Source: GCA-2748575 sp965222725
Lineage (GTDB): Bacteria > Pseudomonadota > Gammaproteobacteria > Pseudomonadales > Ketobacteraceae
DNA: 64,000 nt
Assembly: GCA_965222725.1 (NCBI GenBank)
Contig: OZ244969.1
Location: 4,278,001-4,342,000 of the forward strand
Direction of reading: 5' to 3'
The translations under genes were made by a program, and so were the position numbers. Of the stretch, positions 23,143 through 33,318 are shown piece after piece; position 1 is the stretch's first letter, and every line of letters starts with the position of its first letter. Below the pieces are notes generated by a model. The model did no database searches. It was not told where the DNA came from and saw only the letters and a program-made list of their open reading frames with translations.

Positions 23143-23937
23143 GTGGAAACCACACACAGTCAGGTACAGACACGCACACTCGCCACAGCACAACCCATGG
23201 AGTGGTTAAGACGCGGCTGGGAGGATTTTCGGGCAGCGCCCTGGATCGGGCTGGCACATGGAGTTGGGGTGAGCGCCTTCGGTTTGTTGTTACTGGTGAT
23301 TGCCTATGACCAGTTCTGGATTCTGGCTGGCGCCATTACCGGCTTTTTGGCAGTGGCGCCTGTGGTGGCGGTTGGCCTGTATGCCGTGAGCCGGGCGCTG
23401 GAAAAAGGTGAACCCGTCAGCTTTATGCTGGTGTTCAAAACCTGGTGGAGCTGGCGGGGCCGGCCCCATCACGATTGGCGTCTGGTGCGTTTTGGATTGT
23501 TGCTGTGCCTGTCCGGTACCGGCTGGGTGTTGACTTCGGCCGCGCTGATCACACTGTTTTCTCCGGAGCCTGTGCAGCAGCCTCTGGATTTTGTCCGCTA
23601 TGTGGTGCTGGCCAAAAACAGTTACCTGTTCGAAATCTGGCTGGTACTGGGCGGCGCGCTGGCGGCACCGGTTTTTGCCTCCACGGTGGTTACCCTGCCT
23701 TTATTACTGGACCGCAAAATCCCGATCCTGGGGGCTGTGCTTGTGAGCTGGAGGGTGGTTATGCAGAACCCGCAGGCCATGGCGCTATGGGCAGCCCTGA
23801 TCATGATCACCACCATGTTGGGGGTACTCGCCCTGGTGGGCAGTGTGATTGTTATTCCGGTGCTTGGCCACGCCAGCTGGCACGCCTACAAAGATTCCGT
23901 GGATGCCGGCCACCTGCCACCACGAACCCGGGAGTGA
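23143..23937 (+). CDS. DUF2189 integral membrane protein
   Basis: 264 aa with about six membrane segments; the family pattern begins WLRRGWEDFRAAPWIGLAHG and ends with SWHAYKDSVD. GTG start at 23143 with GGAG nine bases upstream. DUF2189 proteins are common in proteobacteria beside cytochrome oxidase or small membrane genes; function unknown. The DUF2788 gene follows four bases after the stop, so they form an operon. Confidence 0.8.
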   Translation: METTHSQVQTRTLATAQPMEWLRRGWEDFRAAPWIGLAHGVGVSAFGLLLLVIAYDQFWILAGAITGFLAVAPVVAVGLYAVSRALEKGEPVSFMLVFKTWWSWRGRPHHDWRLVRFGLLLCLSGTGWVLTSAALITLFSPEPVQQPLDFVRYVVLAKNSYLFEIWLVLGGALAAPVFASTVVTLPLLLDRKIPILGAVLVSWRVVMQNPQAMALWAALIMITTMLGVLALVGSVIVIPVLGHASWHAYKDSVDAGHLPPRTRE

Positions 23938-23941
23938 TCTG

Positions 23942-24160
23942 ATGAATACGTTTCTGGGATTTACAGAGGAGCAGATCGCCAGTTTTGGCCTGACGTTCGG
24001 GGTTGGGGCCTTCATGATTTACATGGTCTATATCGTTGCCCAGCTGGCCAGGGAGTCCAGGGCCGGGCGCTTTGGCACCTTTGTGATATTTCTGGTGCTG
24101 ACCCTGGGGATGCTGGGTTACGTTGCCAAGCTGGTGATTCAGTGGTTGATGGAGATATGA
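23942..24160 (+). CDS. DUF2788 small membrane protein
   Basis: 72 aa with two membrane helices (FGVGAFMIYMVYIVAQLA and FGTFVIFLVLTLGMLGYVA) joined by the basic loop RESRAGR. This matches the DUF2788 family in length and loop. Start ATG 23942, directly after the DUF2189 gene. Function unknown. Confidence 0.82.
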   Translation: MNTFLGFTEEQIASFGLTFGVGAFMIYMVYIVAQLARESRAGRFGTFVIFLVLTLGMLGYVAKLVIQWLMEI

Positions 24161-24266
24161 AGGCTTCCGCCAGCACCCGACCTGCTCACTATTCAACCAC
24201 CTGCAAACCTGTGTCCTGTTGATTCTTTGCTATTATTTAATCAATTGACCGCCCCGAGGACACATT

Positions 24267-26204
24267 ATGACCCGCCTGCTGCAAGGCAGCTTGTTCCACA
24301 AGCTGATGCTTTCCATGGGGGGAGCTTTACTGCTCTCTCTGGCGTTTGCCACCCTGATCAACAACTGGCTGCTGGAACGCATGCTGGACGACCGTCTGTT
24401 TGAAACGGAGCTTCCGGCGGTATTGCAGGGCATCAGAAACGATATAGAAAAGGAACTTGCGACGCCACTGGCCGTGTCCCGCTCTATTGCCACCAATGCT
24501 TTTGTCAAAGACTGGATCCGACGCGGCGAGCCCCTGTCGGAACAGGATCAGGTGACCCGCTACCAGGCTGAACTGCTGAAGGAATTTGATTCCAGTACCG
24601 TGTTTATCGTGTCCGCACCGGGAAGCACCTATTACCACGACAAGGGCGTGCTCAAAACCCTGAACCGTTCCGATAACCGCGACCAGTGGTTCTACGACTT
24701 TATTGAATCGGGCAAGGAATACAGCATTGATATTGATGTGGATGAAGCCACTGGTAATACCACCGTTTTTATTAACTATGCCATTACCATAGACGGTTCC
24801 GTTGCCGGCGTGGGCGGCCTGGGGCAATCTCTGGATGTGATGACTGACATGATCAGCGATTATGTGATCGGCGATAGCGGTTACGTGTATCTTACCGACA
24901 GCAGCGGCAAGATTCAGATCCACCCGGACAAGAGCAAAATATCATCCGGCGTAAAAAATATTGAAGGTCTGCCCGGTATTATCAGCGATGTAAAACAATC
25001 CGGGGAGTTCAGTTACGGCGAGATCAAGCACAAGGGTACAACCTATGTGGCAGCGGCCCTGCCCGTACCCTCGCTGGACTGGGTGATAGTGGCACAAATG
25101 CCGGCGGCTGAGCTTTATTCCGGTTTGCGTGCTGCCCTGTTCAAAACCACCGTGGCCAGTGTCTTGATAGCCATCGTATTTCTGATAATGATTGCAGCAC
25201 TGGCTAAAGGCATCATCAAACCCATAAAGCACGTATCTGACAGTCTTAATGCGATTGGCCAGCAAGGTGGTGATCTTACCCGCCGCCTGCCGGAAGACAG
25301 AGATGACGAACTGGGGGATCTTGCCCGGGGTTTTAACCTGTTCAGCGATAAACTGCAGAACATCATCCAGCAGGTAATGGGTGTATGTGGTGACCTGGAG
25401 CAGTCACTGAACATCGTTAATTCGGTGGTCACCTCTACGTCTATCCGCGCCAGAGCACAGGAAGAAAAAACCGATCTGGTTGCCACGGCAGTTAACGAAA
25501 TGGGTATGACGGTTCAGGAAATCGCCCGCAATGCCAACGAAGCCGCTGACTATGCCAACGGTACACAGGACGAAGCCAACAACGGCGCTCGCATTGTCAG
25601 CGATACCATCAACAACATTAATGAATTATCCGGCAATATGGAAAGCGCCAGCACCGTGATCCGCAACCTGGCAAAAGACGTGGAAGCCATCAGCGGTGTG
25701 CTGGATGTGATCAGAGGAATTTCAGAACAAACCAACCTGCTGGCACTGAACGCAGCCATAGAAGCGGCAAGGGCCGGCGAACAGGGCCGTGGTTTTGCCG
25801 TAGTGGCAGACGAAGTCAGAACCCTGGCACAAAGAACTCAGGATGCTACCGAAGAAATCCGTCGCACCATTGAACAGTTGCAGTCTGGTGCCAGCCAGGC
25901 AGTGAATTCCATGGAACAGGGCCGCAAGGTTACCGCCACCGGCGTTGAACTGGCTACCAACGCCGGCAATGCCTTAAGCACTATCACCCGTAATATTAAC
26001 GAGATTAACGGCATGAACCAGCAGGTGGCGGTAGCAACGGAAGAACAGAACACAGTAACGGAAGATATTAATCGTAATATCGTATCCATTGCGGACATTT
26101 CCAAGGAAACATCCGCAGAAGTTCTGCGTTGTGAAAAAAGTTGCAAGCAAATGGCAGATCTGGCTAATCAGTTGTTCCAGTTAATGAAGCAGTTTGAAGT
26201 GTGA
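24267..26204 (+). CDS. Methyl-accepting chemotaxis protein with periplasmic dCache-type sensor
   Basis: 645 aa: one N-terminal membrane helix, a long periplasmic region (~35-275) with Cache hallmarks (YYHDKGVLKTLNRSDNRDQWFYDF, GDSGYVYLTDSSGKIQIHPDKS, SLDWVIVAQMP), a second membrane helix, HAMP (KPIKHVSDSLNAIG) and a signalling domain with the conserved hairpin (EQTNLLALNAAIEAARAGEQGRGFAVVADEVR). Cache receptors bind small extracellular ligands such as amino acids or carboxylates. GAGG precedes the ATG. No chemotaxis genes are adjacent. Confidence 0.93.
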   Translation: MTRLLQGSLFHKLMLSMGGALLLSLAFATLINNWLLERMLDDRLFETELPAVLQGIRNDIEKELATPLAVSRSIATNAFVKDWIRRGEPLSEQDQVTRYQAELLKEFDSSTVFIVSAPGSTYYHDKGVLKTLNRSDNRDQWFYDFIESGKEYSIDIDVDEATGNTTVFINYAITIDGSVAGVGGLGQSLDVMTDMISDYVIGDSGYVYLTDSSGKIQIHPDKSKISSGVKNIEGLPGIISDVKQSGEFSYGEIKHKGTTYVAAALPVPSLDWVIVAQMPAAELYSGLRAALFKTTVASVLIAIVFLIMIAALAKGIIKPIKHVSDSLNAIGQQGGDLTRRLPEDRDDELGDLARGFNLFSDKLQNIIQQVMGVCGDLEQSLNIVNSVVTSTSIRARAQEEKTDLVATAVNEMGMTVQEIARNANEAADYANGTQDEANNGARIVSDTINNINELSGNMESASTVIRNLAKDVEAISGVLDVIRGISEQTNLLALNAAIEAARAGEQGRGFAVVADEVRTLAQRTQDATEEIRRTIEQLQSGASQAVNSMEQGRKVTATGVELATNAGNALSTITRNINEINGMNQQVAVATEEQNTVTEDINRNIVSIADISKETSAEVLRCEKSCKQMADLANQLFQLMKQFEV

Positions 26205-26213
26205 ATCCGAAAT

Positions 26214-29200
26214 TCAAACGCTTTGCTTTTTACCGGTGATAACCGACGCCAGCCTGAACACCACCACAAAAAACACCGGCACAAAAAAGATCGCCAGTAC
26301 CGTTGCGGAAAGGATGCCGCCAAAAACCCCGGTGCCAATAGCATTCTGACTCCCGGACCCCGCGCCTGTGGCAATCACCAGCGGGGTCACACCCAACATA
26401 AAGGCCAGCGATGTCATCAGTATGGGGCGTAACCGCATGCGCACCGCCTCCATGGTGGCTTTGATCAGATCCATGCCTTCCCGTTCATAGAGGGTTTTGG
26501 CAAATTCCACAATCAGAATCGCGTTCTTTGACGACAGCCCGATTGTGGTCAACAGGCCCACCTGAAAATACACATCGTTGGAAAGGCCCCGCAACATGGC
26601 AAAGCCGACGGCACCCAGCACCCCGAGCGGCACCACCAGCATTACCGACACAGGTACCGACCAGCTTTCATAAAGTGCCGCCAGACAAAGAAACACCACC
26701 AGAATTGACAAGGCATATAACCATGGCGCCTGGGAGCCGGACTGGCGCTCCTGAAACGACATGCCGGTCCATTCCATACCAAAACCCGCCGGCAGTTGTG
26801 CCACCAGTTGCTCCATGGCATCCATGGCTTCACCGGAACTGACCCCGGGTGCGCCCTGCCCCTGTATGTTGATAGAAGGCACACCGTTGTATCGCTCCAG
26901 TCGGGGTGAACCATAAATCCAGCGATCCGACGTAAAGGCGGTAAAAGGCACCAGCTCACCCTGATCATTGCGCACATTCCAGTAGGCAATATCATCGGGC
27001 ATCATCCGGTACGGCGCTTCGCCCTGAACGTAAACCCGTTTGATTCGGCCCTGGTCCACGAAATCGTTCACATAGGTTCCCGCCCAGGCGGTAGAAAACA
27101 CATCGCCCACATCAGCCAGTGAAACGCCCAGCGCAGCAGCCTGGCGGTGATCCACATCCAGCTTGTACTGAGGTGTATCCTCCTGGCCATTGGCCCTTAC
27201 CCCACTCAGGCGTGAATCCTGGCCGGCCATATCCAGTAGCTGGTTACGCGCGGCCATCAGCGCTTCATGGCCATGACCACTCAAATCCTTTAACTGAAGG
27301 TTAAAACCGGACGCTGTGCCTAGCTGGCGGATGGGTGGTGGTACAAAAGCAAACACCTGGGCATCTTTCATCGCCATAAAGTGATTCATTGCACGCCCCG
27401 AAACCGCTTTGACACTTTGGTCATCACCCGTTCGTTCTGACCAGTCACGTAGCTTGATAAAGGCAATACCATTGTTTTGACCACGGCCACTGAAACTGAA
27501 ACCGATCACCGAGAACATGGATTCCACGTTGGCTTTTTCATCTTCGAGGAAAAACCGTTCCACTTCATTCATCACTTCCATGGAGCGTTCCTTGGATGCT
27601 CCCACGGGTAATGTCATTTGTGAAAACATAATGCCCTGATCTTCATCTGGCAGAAAGGAGCCGGGCAAGCGGGTAAACAAAAACCCGAGCACCAGGACCA
27701 GTAACAGATAAATCAACATAAAGCGGACAGTGCGGTGAATCATATAACCCACACTGGACTGGTAGCGCGCTGTGGCACGATTGAAGTTGCGATTAAACCA
27801 GCCCGCAAAGCCCTTGCGCTCTTCTGCATTCACATCCGGACGTTTCAGCAGAGAGGCACAGAGTGCCGGTGTCAGGGTCAGGGCCACCAGCACTGACAGC
27901 AACATGGAAGAAACCACCGTAATGGAAAACTGCCGGTAAATAACGCCGGTTGAACCGCCAAAGAATGCCATGGGAACAAACACCGCCGACAACACCAGGG
28001 CAATACCAACCAAAGCACCGGTAATCTGCTTCATGGATTTGCGGGTGGCTTCTCGCGGTGGCAGGTTGTCTTCATGCATCACCCGTTCGACGTTTTCCAC
28101 CACCACGATGGCATCGTCAACCAGCAGCCCGATGGCCAGCACCATACCGAACATGGTGAGTGTGTTAATACTGAAACCGAACGCCAGCAGAATTCCGAAG
28201 GTACCCAGCAACACCACGGGAACGGCGATAGTGGGAATAATAGTGGCGCGCAAATTCTGCAGAAACAGCAGCATGACCAGAAACACCAGTACTATGGCTT
28301 CCAGCAGCGTTTTTACCACACCCTCAATCGACAGACGCACAAAGGGTGTGGTGTCGTAGGGATAGACCACATCCAGCCCTTCGGGAAAAAAAGGTTCCAG
28401 TTCGGCAACCCGTGCTCTTACCGCTTCGGCGGTGGCCAGCGCATTGGCACCGGACGCCAGTGAAATGGCCAGCCCCGCCGCCGGGCGGTTATTGTATTCT
28501 GTTTCGTAGTGATAGTTTTCACCGCCCAGTTCCACCCGGGCCACATCGCCCAGAGTAACGCGGGATCCGTCGTTATCCACCCGCAGCAATATACTGCGAA
28601 ATGCCTCGGGCGTTTCCAGTTGGGTTTGCACGACAATGCTGTAAGCCACCTGCTGATTGTCGGTGCCTGGCGTGCCCCCCAGTTCACCCGCCGCAATCTG
28701 GGCATTCTGATCACGAATGGCTTTAACCACATCAATGGTGGTCAGCCCAAATCCTGCCAACTTGATGGGATCCAGCCAGATCCGCATGGCATACTGGGAT
28801 CCGAACAACTGAATACGGCCCACGCCACTGACGCGGCTCAGGGGTTCCTGAATATTGGAACCCACGTAATCAGCAATGTCGTATTTATTCATGCGACCAT
28901 CGCTGGATACAAAGCCCAGCACCATCATAAAGCCGGCTGAAGCCTTGTTCACTCTAAGGCCCTGTTGCTGCACCGACTGCGGCAACAACGGCATGGCCGC
29001 CTGCAATTTGTTTTGCACCTGCACCTGGGCAATGTCCGGATCCGTACCCGCTTCAAAGGTAATGGTGATTTCACCCCGGCCACTGGCGTCACTGGTGGAC
29101 GACATATACTGCACCCGGTCAACGCCGGTAATATTCTGTTCGATTACCTGCACCACGGAGTCTTCCACCGTTTGTGCCGATGCACCGGGGTAATCTGCGT

Positions 29201-29336
29201 TTATTTCCACAGATGGGGGAGCTACATCCGGATACTGGGATACGGGTAACTCAAAGATAGCCAGCACGCCGGCCAGCATGATAATGATGGAAATAACCCA
29301 GGCAAAAACGGGCCTGTCGATAAAGAATGCCGCCAA
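26214..29336 (-). CDS. RND efflux pump inner-membrane transporter (AcrB/MexB, HAE-1)
   Basis: 1040 aa, typical HAE-1 length: 12 membrane segments, two large periplasmic loops and the proton-relay DD pair in TM4 (GLLVDDAIVVVENVERVM). True start is TTG 29336: GGAGGT lies six bases before it inside the end of the adaptor gene, and the protein then reads MAAFFIDRPVFAWV as in MexB. It forms a tripartite pump with the adaptor upstream. No outer-membrane channel gene follows, so a TolC/OprM-type channel must come from elsewhere. Substrates probably hydrophobic drugs, bile-like compounds or solvents. Confidence 0.95.
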   Translation of the reverse strand: MAAFFIDRPVFAWVISIIIMLAGVLAIFELPVSQYPDVAPPSVEINADYPGASAQTVEDSVVQVIEQNITGVDRVQYMSSTSDASGRGEITITFEAGTDPDIAQVQVQNKLQAAMPLLPQSVQQQGLRVNKASAGFMMVLGFVSSDGRMNKYDIADYVGSNIQEPLSRVSGVGRIQLFGSQYAMRIWLDPIKLAGFGLTTIDVVKAIRDQNAQIAAGELGGTPGTDNQQVAYSIVVQTQLETPEAFRSILLRVDNDGSRVTLGDVARVELGGENYHYETEYNNRPAAGLAISLASGANALATAEAVRARVAELEPFFPEGLDVVYPYDTTPFVRLSIEGVVKTLLEAIVLVFLVMLLFLQNLRATIIPTIAVPVVLLGTFGILLAFGFSINTLTMFGMVLAIGLLVDDAIVVVENVERVMHEDNLPPREATRKSMKQITGALVGIALVLSAVFVPMAFFGGSTGVIYRQFSITVVSSMLLSVLVALTLTPALCASLLKRPDVNAEERKGFAGWFNRNFNRATARYQSSVGYMIHRTVRFMLIYLLLVLVLGFLFTRLPGSFLPDEDQGIMFSQMTLPVGASKERSMEVMNEVERFFLEDEKANVESMFSVIGFSFSGRGQNNGIAFIKLRDWSERTGDDQSVKAVSGRAMNHFMAMKDAQVFAFVPPPIRQLGTASGFNLQLKDLSGHGHEALMAARNQLLDMAGQDSRLSGVRANGQEDTPQYKLDVDHRQAAALGVSLADVGDVFSTAWAGTYVNDFVDQGRIKRVYVQGEAPYRMMPDDIAYWNVRNDQGELVPFTAFTSDRWIYGSPRLERYNGVPSINIQGQGAPGVSSGEAMDAMEQLVAQLPAGFGMEWTGMSFQERQSGSQAPWLYALSILVVFLCLAALYESWSVPVSVMLVVPLGVLGAVGFAMLRGLSNDVYFQVGLLTTIGLSSKNAILIVEFAKTLYEREGMDLIKATMEAVRMRLRPILMTSLAFMLGVTPLVIATGAGSGSQNAIGTGVFGGILSATVLAIFFVPVFFVVVFRLASVITGKKQSV

Positions 29337-29340
29337 ACCC

Positions 29341-30552
29341 TTACCTCCGATCTTGTTCTGGTTCTGTTTCCAGATCAGGGACTGACTGCTGTGGATCCAC
29401 AAGCGTTCCCGCCTTGATTTTCTGCAGGCCGGAAACCACTACCCGGTCACCGGGTTCAAGGCCGCTTTCCACTAACCAGGCTTCGCCAATGGCACGGCTC
29501 AAAATCACCGGCCTGGCAACAATCCTTTTATCAGAACCCACCAGCATGACACGGGCATCGCCACCGCGGTTATAGCTCACTGCTTTTTGTGGAACCAGTA
29601 CGGCATTGTCTCGTACGCCCTCCTCCAGAATGGCAACCAGCGACAGGCCCGGCATCAGGAGTTTTTCCGGGTTGGGAATAATGGCACGGGTCAGCACACT
29701 GCCGGTGGACATACTCACGTTCATTTCGGTGTAGGCTATATCACCGGCATAGGGATAGGTGGAGCCATCATCAAACTTGAGGGTGATTTGCTGTGGTGTT
29801 TTTATGCGGATATCGCCCCGTTGCTCCTGCCTGCGAACCTCCATCAACTGTGGAGCCGGCTGGTACATATCCACATAAATTGGATCCAGCTGGCGAATCG
29901 TGGCCAGCGACTGTTCCTGCAAGGCTTCAAGCAGTGCCCCTTCGGTTACCATAAACTGTTCAATGCGGCCGCTGATAGGTGCGCGAACAGTGGTATATTT
30001 CAGGTCAACTTCTGCCACCTGCAAGGCTGCTTTGGCAACTTCCAGTTCAGCTTCCCGCTGTTTTAATAATGCCTGCACATCGTCATACTGCTGTTCACTC
30101 AGGGCCTGAGTGCCCAGCAAGCCCTGGTAACGCTTTTCAGTAATCTTGACGGCGGCCAGATCGGCTTCTGCCCTTGCCACTTCGGCCCGGGCATTCGCCA
30201 CCGCCGCCTCATAACGCAACGGATCTATCTGATACAGTGGCTGTCCCTCTTCTACTTCCAGCCCCTCTTCCAGCAAACGTTGAATCACGATGCCATCCAC
30301 CTGAGGGCGCACCTGCGAAATACGATACGGCATAATACGTGCCGGTAACTCACGGGTCAGGGTTACGGTTTCCGCCTTAAGTGTAACCACCTCAACAAGC
30401 ACCAGGTCGGGTGCTTTTTCTGCTCCGGTGTTTTTTCCTGCATCTGTATTGGCGCCCGAACTGGCACCCGAGCCGTCCTGACAGGCAGCCAACAACACGA
30501 CCCAGCCGGCGAGTAATAATAATTTAAAGCGGCAGTAGTTCTGCCAGTTCAT
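29341..30552 (-). CDS. RND efflux periplasmic adaptor lipoprotein (AcrA/MexA family)
   Basis: 403 aa with a lipoprotein signal (lipobox LLAAC) followed by a Gly/Ser/Ala linker, the lipoyl half-motifs, an alpha-helical hairpin (VANARAEVARAEADLAAVKITEKRYQ region) and beta-barrel domains (VRAPISGRI). It bridges the RND transporter to an outer-membrane channel. Start at ATG 30552 with GGAGT upstream; an ATG eight codons earlier would precede the signal peptide. It ends four bases before the TTG of the transporter gene. Confidence 0.93.
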   Translation of the reverse strand: MNWQNYCRFKLLLLAGWVVLLAACQDGSGASSGANTDAGKNTGAEKAPDLVLVEVVTLKAETVTLTRELPARIMPYRISQVRPQVDGIVIQRLLEEGLEVEEGQPLYQIDPLRYEAAVANARAEVARAEADLAAVKITEKRYQGLLGTQALSEQQYDDVQALLKQREAELEVAKAALQVAEVDLKYTTVRAPISGRIEQFMVTEGALLEALQEQSLATIRQLDPIYVDMYQPAPQLMEVRRQEQRGDIRIKTPQQITLKFDDGSTYPYAGDIAYTEMNVSMSTGSVLTRAIIPNPEKLLMPGLSLVAILEEGVRDNAVLVPQKAVSYNRGGDARVMLVGSDKRIVARPVILSRAIGEAWLVESGLEPGDRVVVSGLQKIKAGTLVDPQQSVPDLETEPEQDRR

Positions 30553-30603
30553 AGTTAACTCCGTTAATAGCAACATAACTTTATTCTTAAACTGAAATGG
30601 TAC

Positions 30604-31185
30604 TTAAACTGATATGGCATCCCAGCAGGCCTGAATGACAGCTTCAAGACAGGCCTCATCAACCTGAACCAGCCCGATACGATGTTTATAAGCCAGTGCG
30701 GTAAAGGGATCGATGGCCAGGGTAACCAGCACATCATCGGTCAGATCTTTAAGAACGCCTTTATCCCGCCCGGTTTCGAACAATTCAAACAGGGGGCGAA
30801 CATGGGATTTTGATTCATCAATCTGATTCCGGCGCACATCCGGCGGCAAATGATCGAACTGAGCCTTGCTGGAAAGTATGTCCGGATTGGCAAGCCAGAA
30901 CTCCCAGAAGTTAAGGCAAATACGCCGGTAACGATCAAACTCGGAGGCCTCGTTATCCAGGCCAATAAACAGGTGCTGGGCCAGCTCGTTCACAATCTCC
31001 TTGTGAAGCTCCTCTATCAGATCATCCCGGTCCTTGAAATACAGATACACGGTACCCGTCGCCACACCGGCCACTTCCGCCAGTTGCCGTACGGAAAAAC
31101 CATGGAAACCACAGGATGAAAGCAGACTCAGCGTTGCTCCCAGAATTCTGGAGCGCTTGTCTGTTGACGAGATGGAGAAAGACAC
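30604..31185 (-). CDS. TetR-family repressor of the RND operon
   Basis: 193 aa. N-terminal TetR helix-turn-helix (SVRQLAEVAGVATGTVYLYFKDRDDLIEEL) and a helical ligand-binding C-terminal part. It is the first gene of the tetR-adaptor-transporter run, 51 bp ahead of the adaptor. A perfect 18-bp palindrome lies 17 bp before its start, so autoregulation and control of the pump are likely, with pump substrates or metabolites as inducers. Confidence 0.9.
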   Translation of the reverse strand: MSFSISSTDKRSRILGATLSLLSSCGFHGFSVRQLAEVAGVATGTVYLYFKDRDDLIEELHKEIVNELAQHLFIGLDNEASEFDRYRRICLNFWEFWLANPDILSSKAQFDHLPPDVRRNQIDESKSHVRPLFELFETGRDKGVLKDLTDDVLVTLAIDPFTALAYKHRIGLVQVDEACLEAVIQACWDAISV

Positions 31186-31201
31186 AGGTACCCGACACCG
31201 C

Positions 31202-31219
31202 TGAATGAACGTTCATTCA
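31202..31219. promoter_or_regulatory. Perfect 18-bp palindromic operator for the TetR regulator
   Basis: TGAATGAACGTTCATTCA is fully self-complementary and has the half-site arrangement common for TetR/AcrR operators. It is positioned to overlap the promoter of the tetR-RND operon. Confidence 0.75.
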
Positions 31220-31296
31220 TACTAGAATTGAAAATCATTCCCGTCAAACACTAATTTGCCGGGTACCGGTATTGGCGAGCATATCCCCGTCGGCGT

Positions 31297-33318
31297 TCAG
31301 TCAGTTTGGGCCCGCTTTTCCAGTGCCAGCTGTTTGATTTTTGCCAGGTCCTCGTCGGAATAGACACCGTTCACACCGGAAATGGACGCCAGCTGCATAC
31401 CGTGTTTTAAACCCAGCTTGTAGATTTCCCTTACCTTTTCCCATTCAATGTTCCTGCCCAGGGTAAAATTCTCAAAACGCCCTTCCAGCGTCAGTACAAT
31501 GGTTTCCGCCAGACAGGCATAAACCACATTCTTGGGCAGGCCAATATCCTTCATCTGAACATTCCCGGGCAGGCGTATTTCACCGGATTCAATCACCAGC
31601 ACATCCGGGCGTTTCGCCACATCCTCGGCGGGTATATCCAGTGGTCGCGCCACGTCCGTAATGACACAGCCGGGTTTAACTTTCATGATATCGAGAATTT
31701 TTTTACCGGCACCGGAAGTGGCAGTCACAATCATATCCATTTCACCCAGGTGTTTGTCGGTGTGCGCCATCAGGTGCACCACAGCACCCGGGGTTTCCTC
31801 TTCAATATCCTCCCGCAGGGCCAGCAGCTTGGCCGGTTCCGGTGCCACCAGATAAATCTCTTCCGCTGCTTTGGCCAGCAACCGGGCGCACACGGATCCG
31901 ATCGATCCGGTTGCGCCCACCACCATGGCTTTACCGGCCATTTTTCCGCTTTCACCTATTGTTACCAGTCCCATTTTCTGTACGGCATCATGGGCTGCCC
32001 ATAAAGCTCCGGATGCGCTGTAGCTGTTGCCGGTGGTAATGGGCAATGGCGCGCGCTTGGCAACGGTAACCCCGGCATCGCCCACCACTTTGGTAAAAGC
32101 GCCCAGCCCCATAATCTGGGCCCCCAGCTTCTTCGCCATTTCGGCGGCAGCCAGTAATCGCCGGTAGGTAAATTCCGGGCTGTGGGCCATAATTTCTTTG
32201 GGTGTGCCGCCGACGGTAATCAGCCAGCCCTCCGCCTGTGACCCGTTGGGTGATTCAATTCCCGTCACGCGCGAATAAATAAAGGGCGGTGAGTAGGCAA
32301 TAATACGCTCTAACGTGTTCATTACCAGCGGGGGCGACACATTGGCCACCAGATCCAGGGGCTTTGCATTACGAAAATATTGCTGCGATAGCGGATGTAT
32401 TACAAAGGCAAAGCGGCTTTTGCGGTGAAACCCGCAGGGATACAGAATACGGGGTTCCAGCTCCAGCCCGGTGATAATTTCCAGCAGATCATCATCCGTC
32501 AGTAACTGACTGTTCTTTCCCAGTACCGCCATGATCATGGCTTCCAGGGTGGCGATGCCCAGCGTGCAGTCGTTAAAAGGCTGGGCAGAATAGTCGATCA
32601 CCATATTCACGCCATTGTCTTTCAGAGTCTCCAGTTGCTGACTGGTAACGCCGGATGTAATCAGGGTTTTACCGGCCAGCTCTTCCAGCCCGAAACGCGC
32701 CAACTGTTCAAAATATGCCACCAGCACATCGGCCTTGTGCATGGCTTTACGCAGAATAAAATGATTCCACTCCTTTACCGGCGATACACCCGCACTGAGA
32801 ATAGCCGGTGGCGACCACCGAAACAGCTGATGGGTTCCTTTTGCGAACAGCTCCAGTGCACTGAAAGACGTTAAGAATTTTGGAATACCCAACTCCAGAA
32901 TGGGGTCGGCGAATCGCAGGTTCTCGGTAAACTCGGTCAATACCCTTGCAGATTTGTAATGCCCTGTACCGCTGAATATCAGCGCATTACAGTTACTGAA
33001 AAACCCTTTCAGGGAATGCTGGGTATGGCGAATGGCCCATTCCTGCAAGATATCCCTTAAACGCAGCCCGTGGGTAATCGGGATATAAGGGTGGCTGTTG
33101 TCAAATTTGCTTATATTGTCCGGGCTGCGGTGGTCCCTGAAGCCCTCTAGTGCAATGGCGTCAGCCCCCGGCGCATATTGGGTAATCAGATCTTTTACCC
33201 GGTCCGGATCATTTCCCGCGTCCAGCCGGACAAGCTCCAGCTCCTCTCCCAAAAAGGTTTTATTAACCGCAGGTTGAGCTTCCCCTGCGTTCAGATGAAT
33301 GCTGATAACTCTAACCAT
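31297..33318 (-). CDS. Large protein with acyl-ACP-reductase-like NAD(P)-binding C-terminal half
   Basis: 673 aa, soluble. Residues ~1-300 are a domain I do not recognise. Residues ~325-673 resemble the cyanobacterial long-chain acyl-[ACP] reductase layout: GLGAFTK (404-410), TTGNSYSAS (428-436), a Rossmann motif VVGATGSIGS (467-475) and ITDVARPLD. Cyanobacterial enzymes reduce acyl-ACP to fatty aldehyde; some proteobacterial relatives are labelled shikimate-type dehydrogenases. The TetR/RND operon lies downstream on the same strand, but across about 110 bp and with its own operator, so an operon is unlikely. Aldehyde production is inference. Confidence 0.6.
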   Translation of the reverse strand: MVRVISIHLNAGEAQPAVNKTFLGEELELVRLDAGNDPDRVKDLITQYAPGADAIALEGFRDHRSPDNISKFDNSHPYIPITHGLRLRDILQEWAIRHTQHSLKGFFSNCNALIFSGTGHYKSARVLTEFTENLRFADPILELGIPKFLTSFSALELFAKGTHQLFRWSPPAILSAGVSPVKEWNHFILRKAMHKADVLVAYFEQLARFGLEELAGKTLITSGVTSQQLETLKDNGVNMVIDYSAQPFNDCTLGIATLEAMIMAVLGKNSQLLTDDDLLEIITGLELEPRILYPCGFHRKSRFAFVIHPLSQQYFRNAKPLDLVANVSPPLVMNTLERIIAYSPPFIYSRVTGIESPNGSQAEGWLITVGGTPKEIMAHSPEFTYRRLLAAAEMAKKLGAQIMGLGAFTKVVGDAGVTVAKRAPLPITTGNSYSASGALWAAHDAVQKMGLVTIGESGKMAGKAMVVGATGSIGSVCARLLAKAAEEIYLVAPEPAKLLALREDIEEETPGAVVHLMAHTDKHLGEMDMIVTATSGAGKKILDIMKVKPGCVITDVARPLDIPAEDVAKRPDVLVIESGEIRLPGNVQMKDIGLPKNVVYACLAETIVLTLEGRFENFTLGRNIEWEKVREIYKLGLKHGMQLASISGVNGVYSDEDLAKIKQLALEKRAQTD

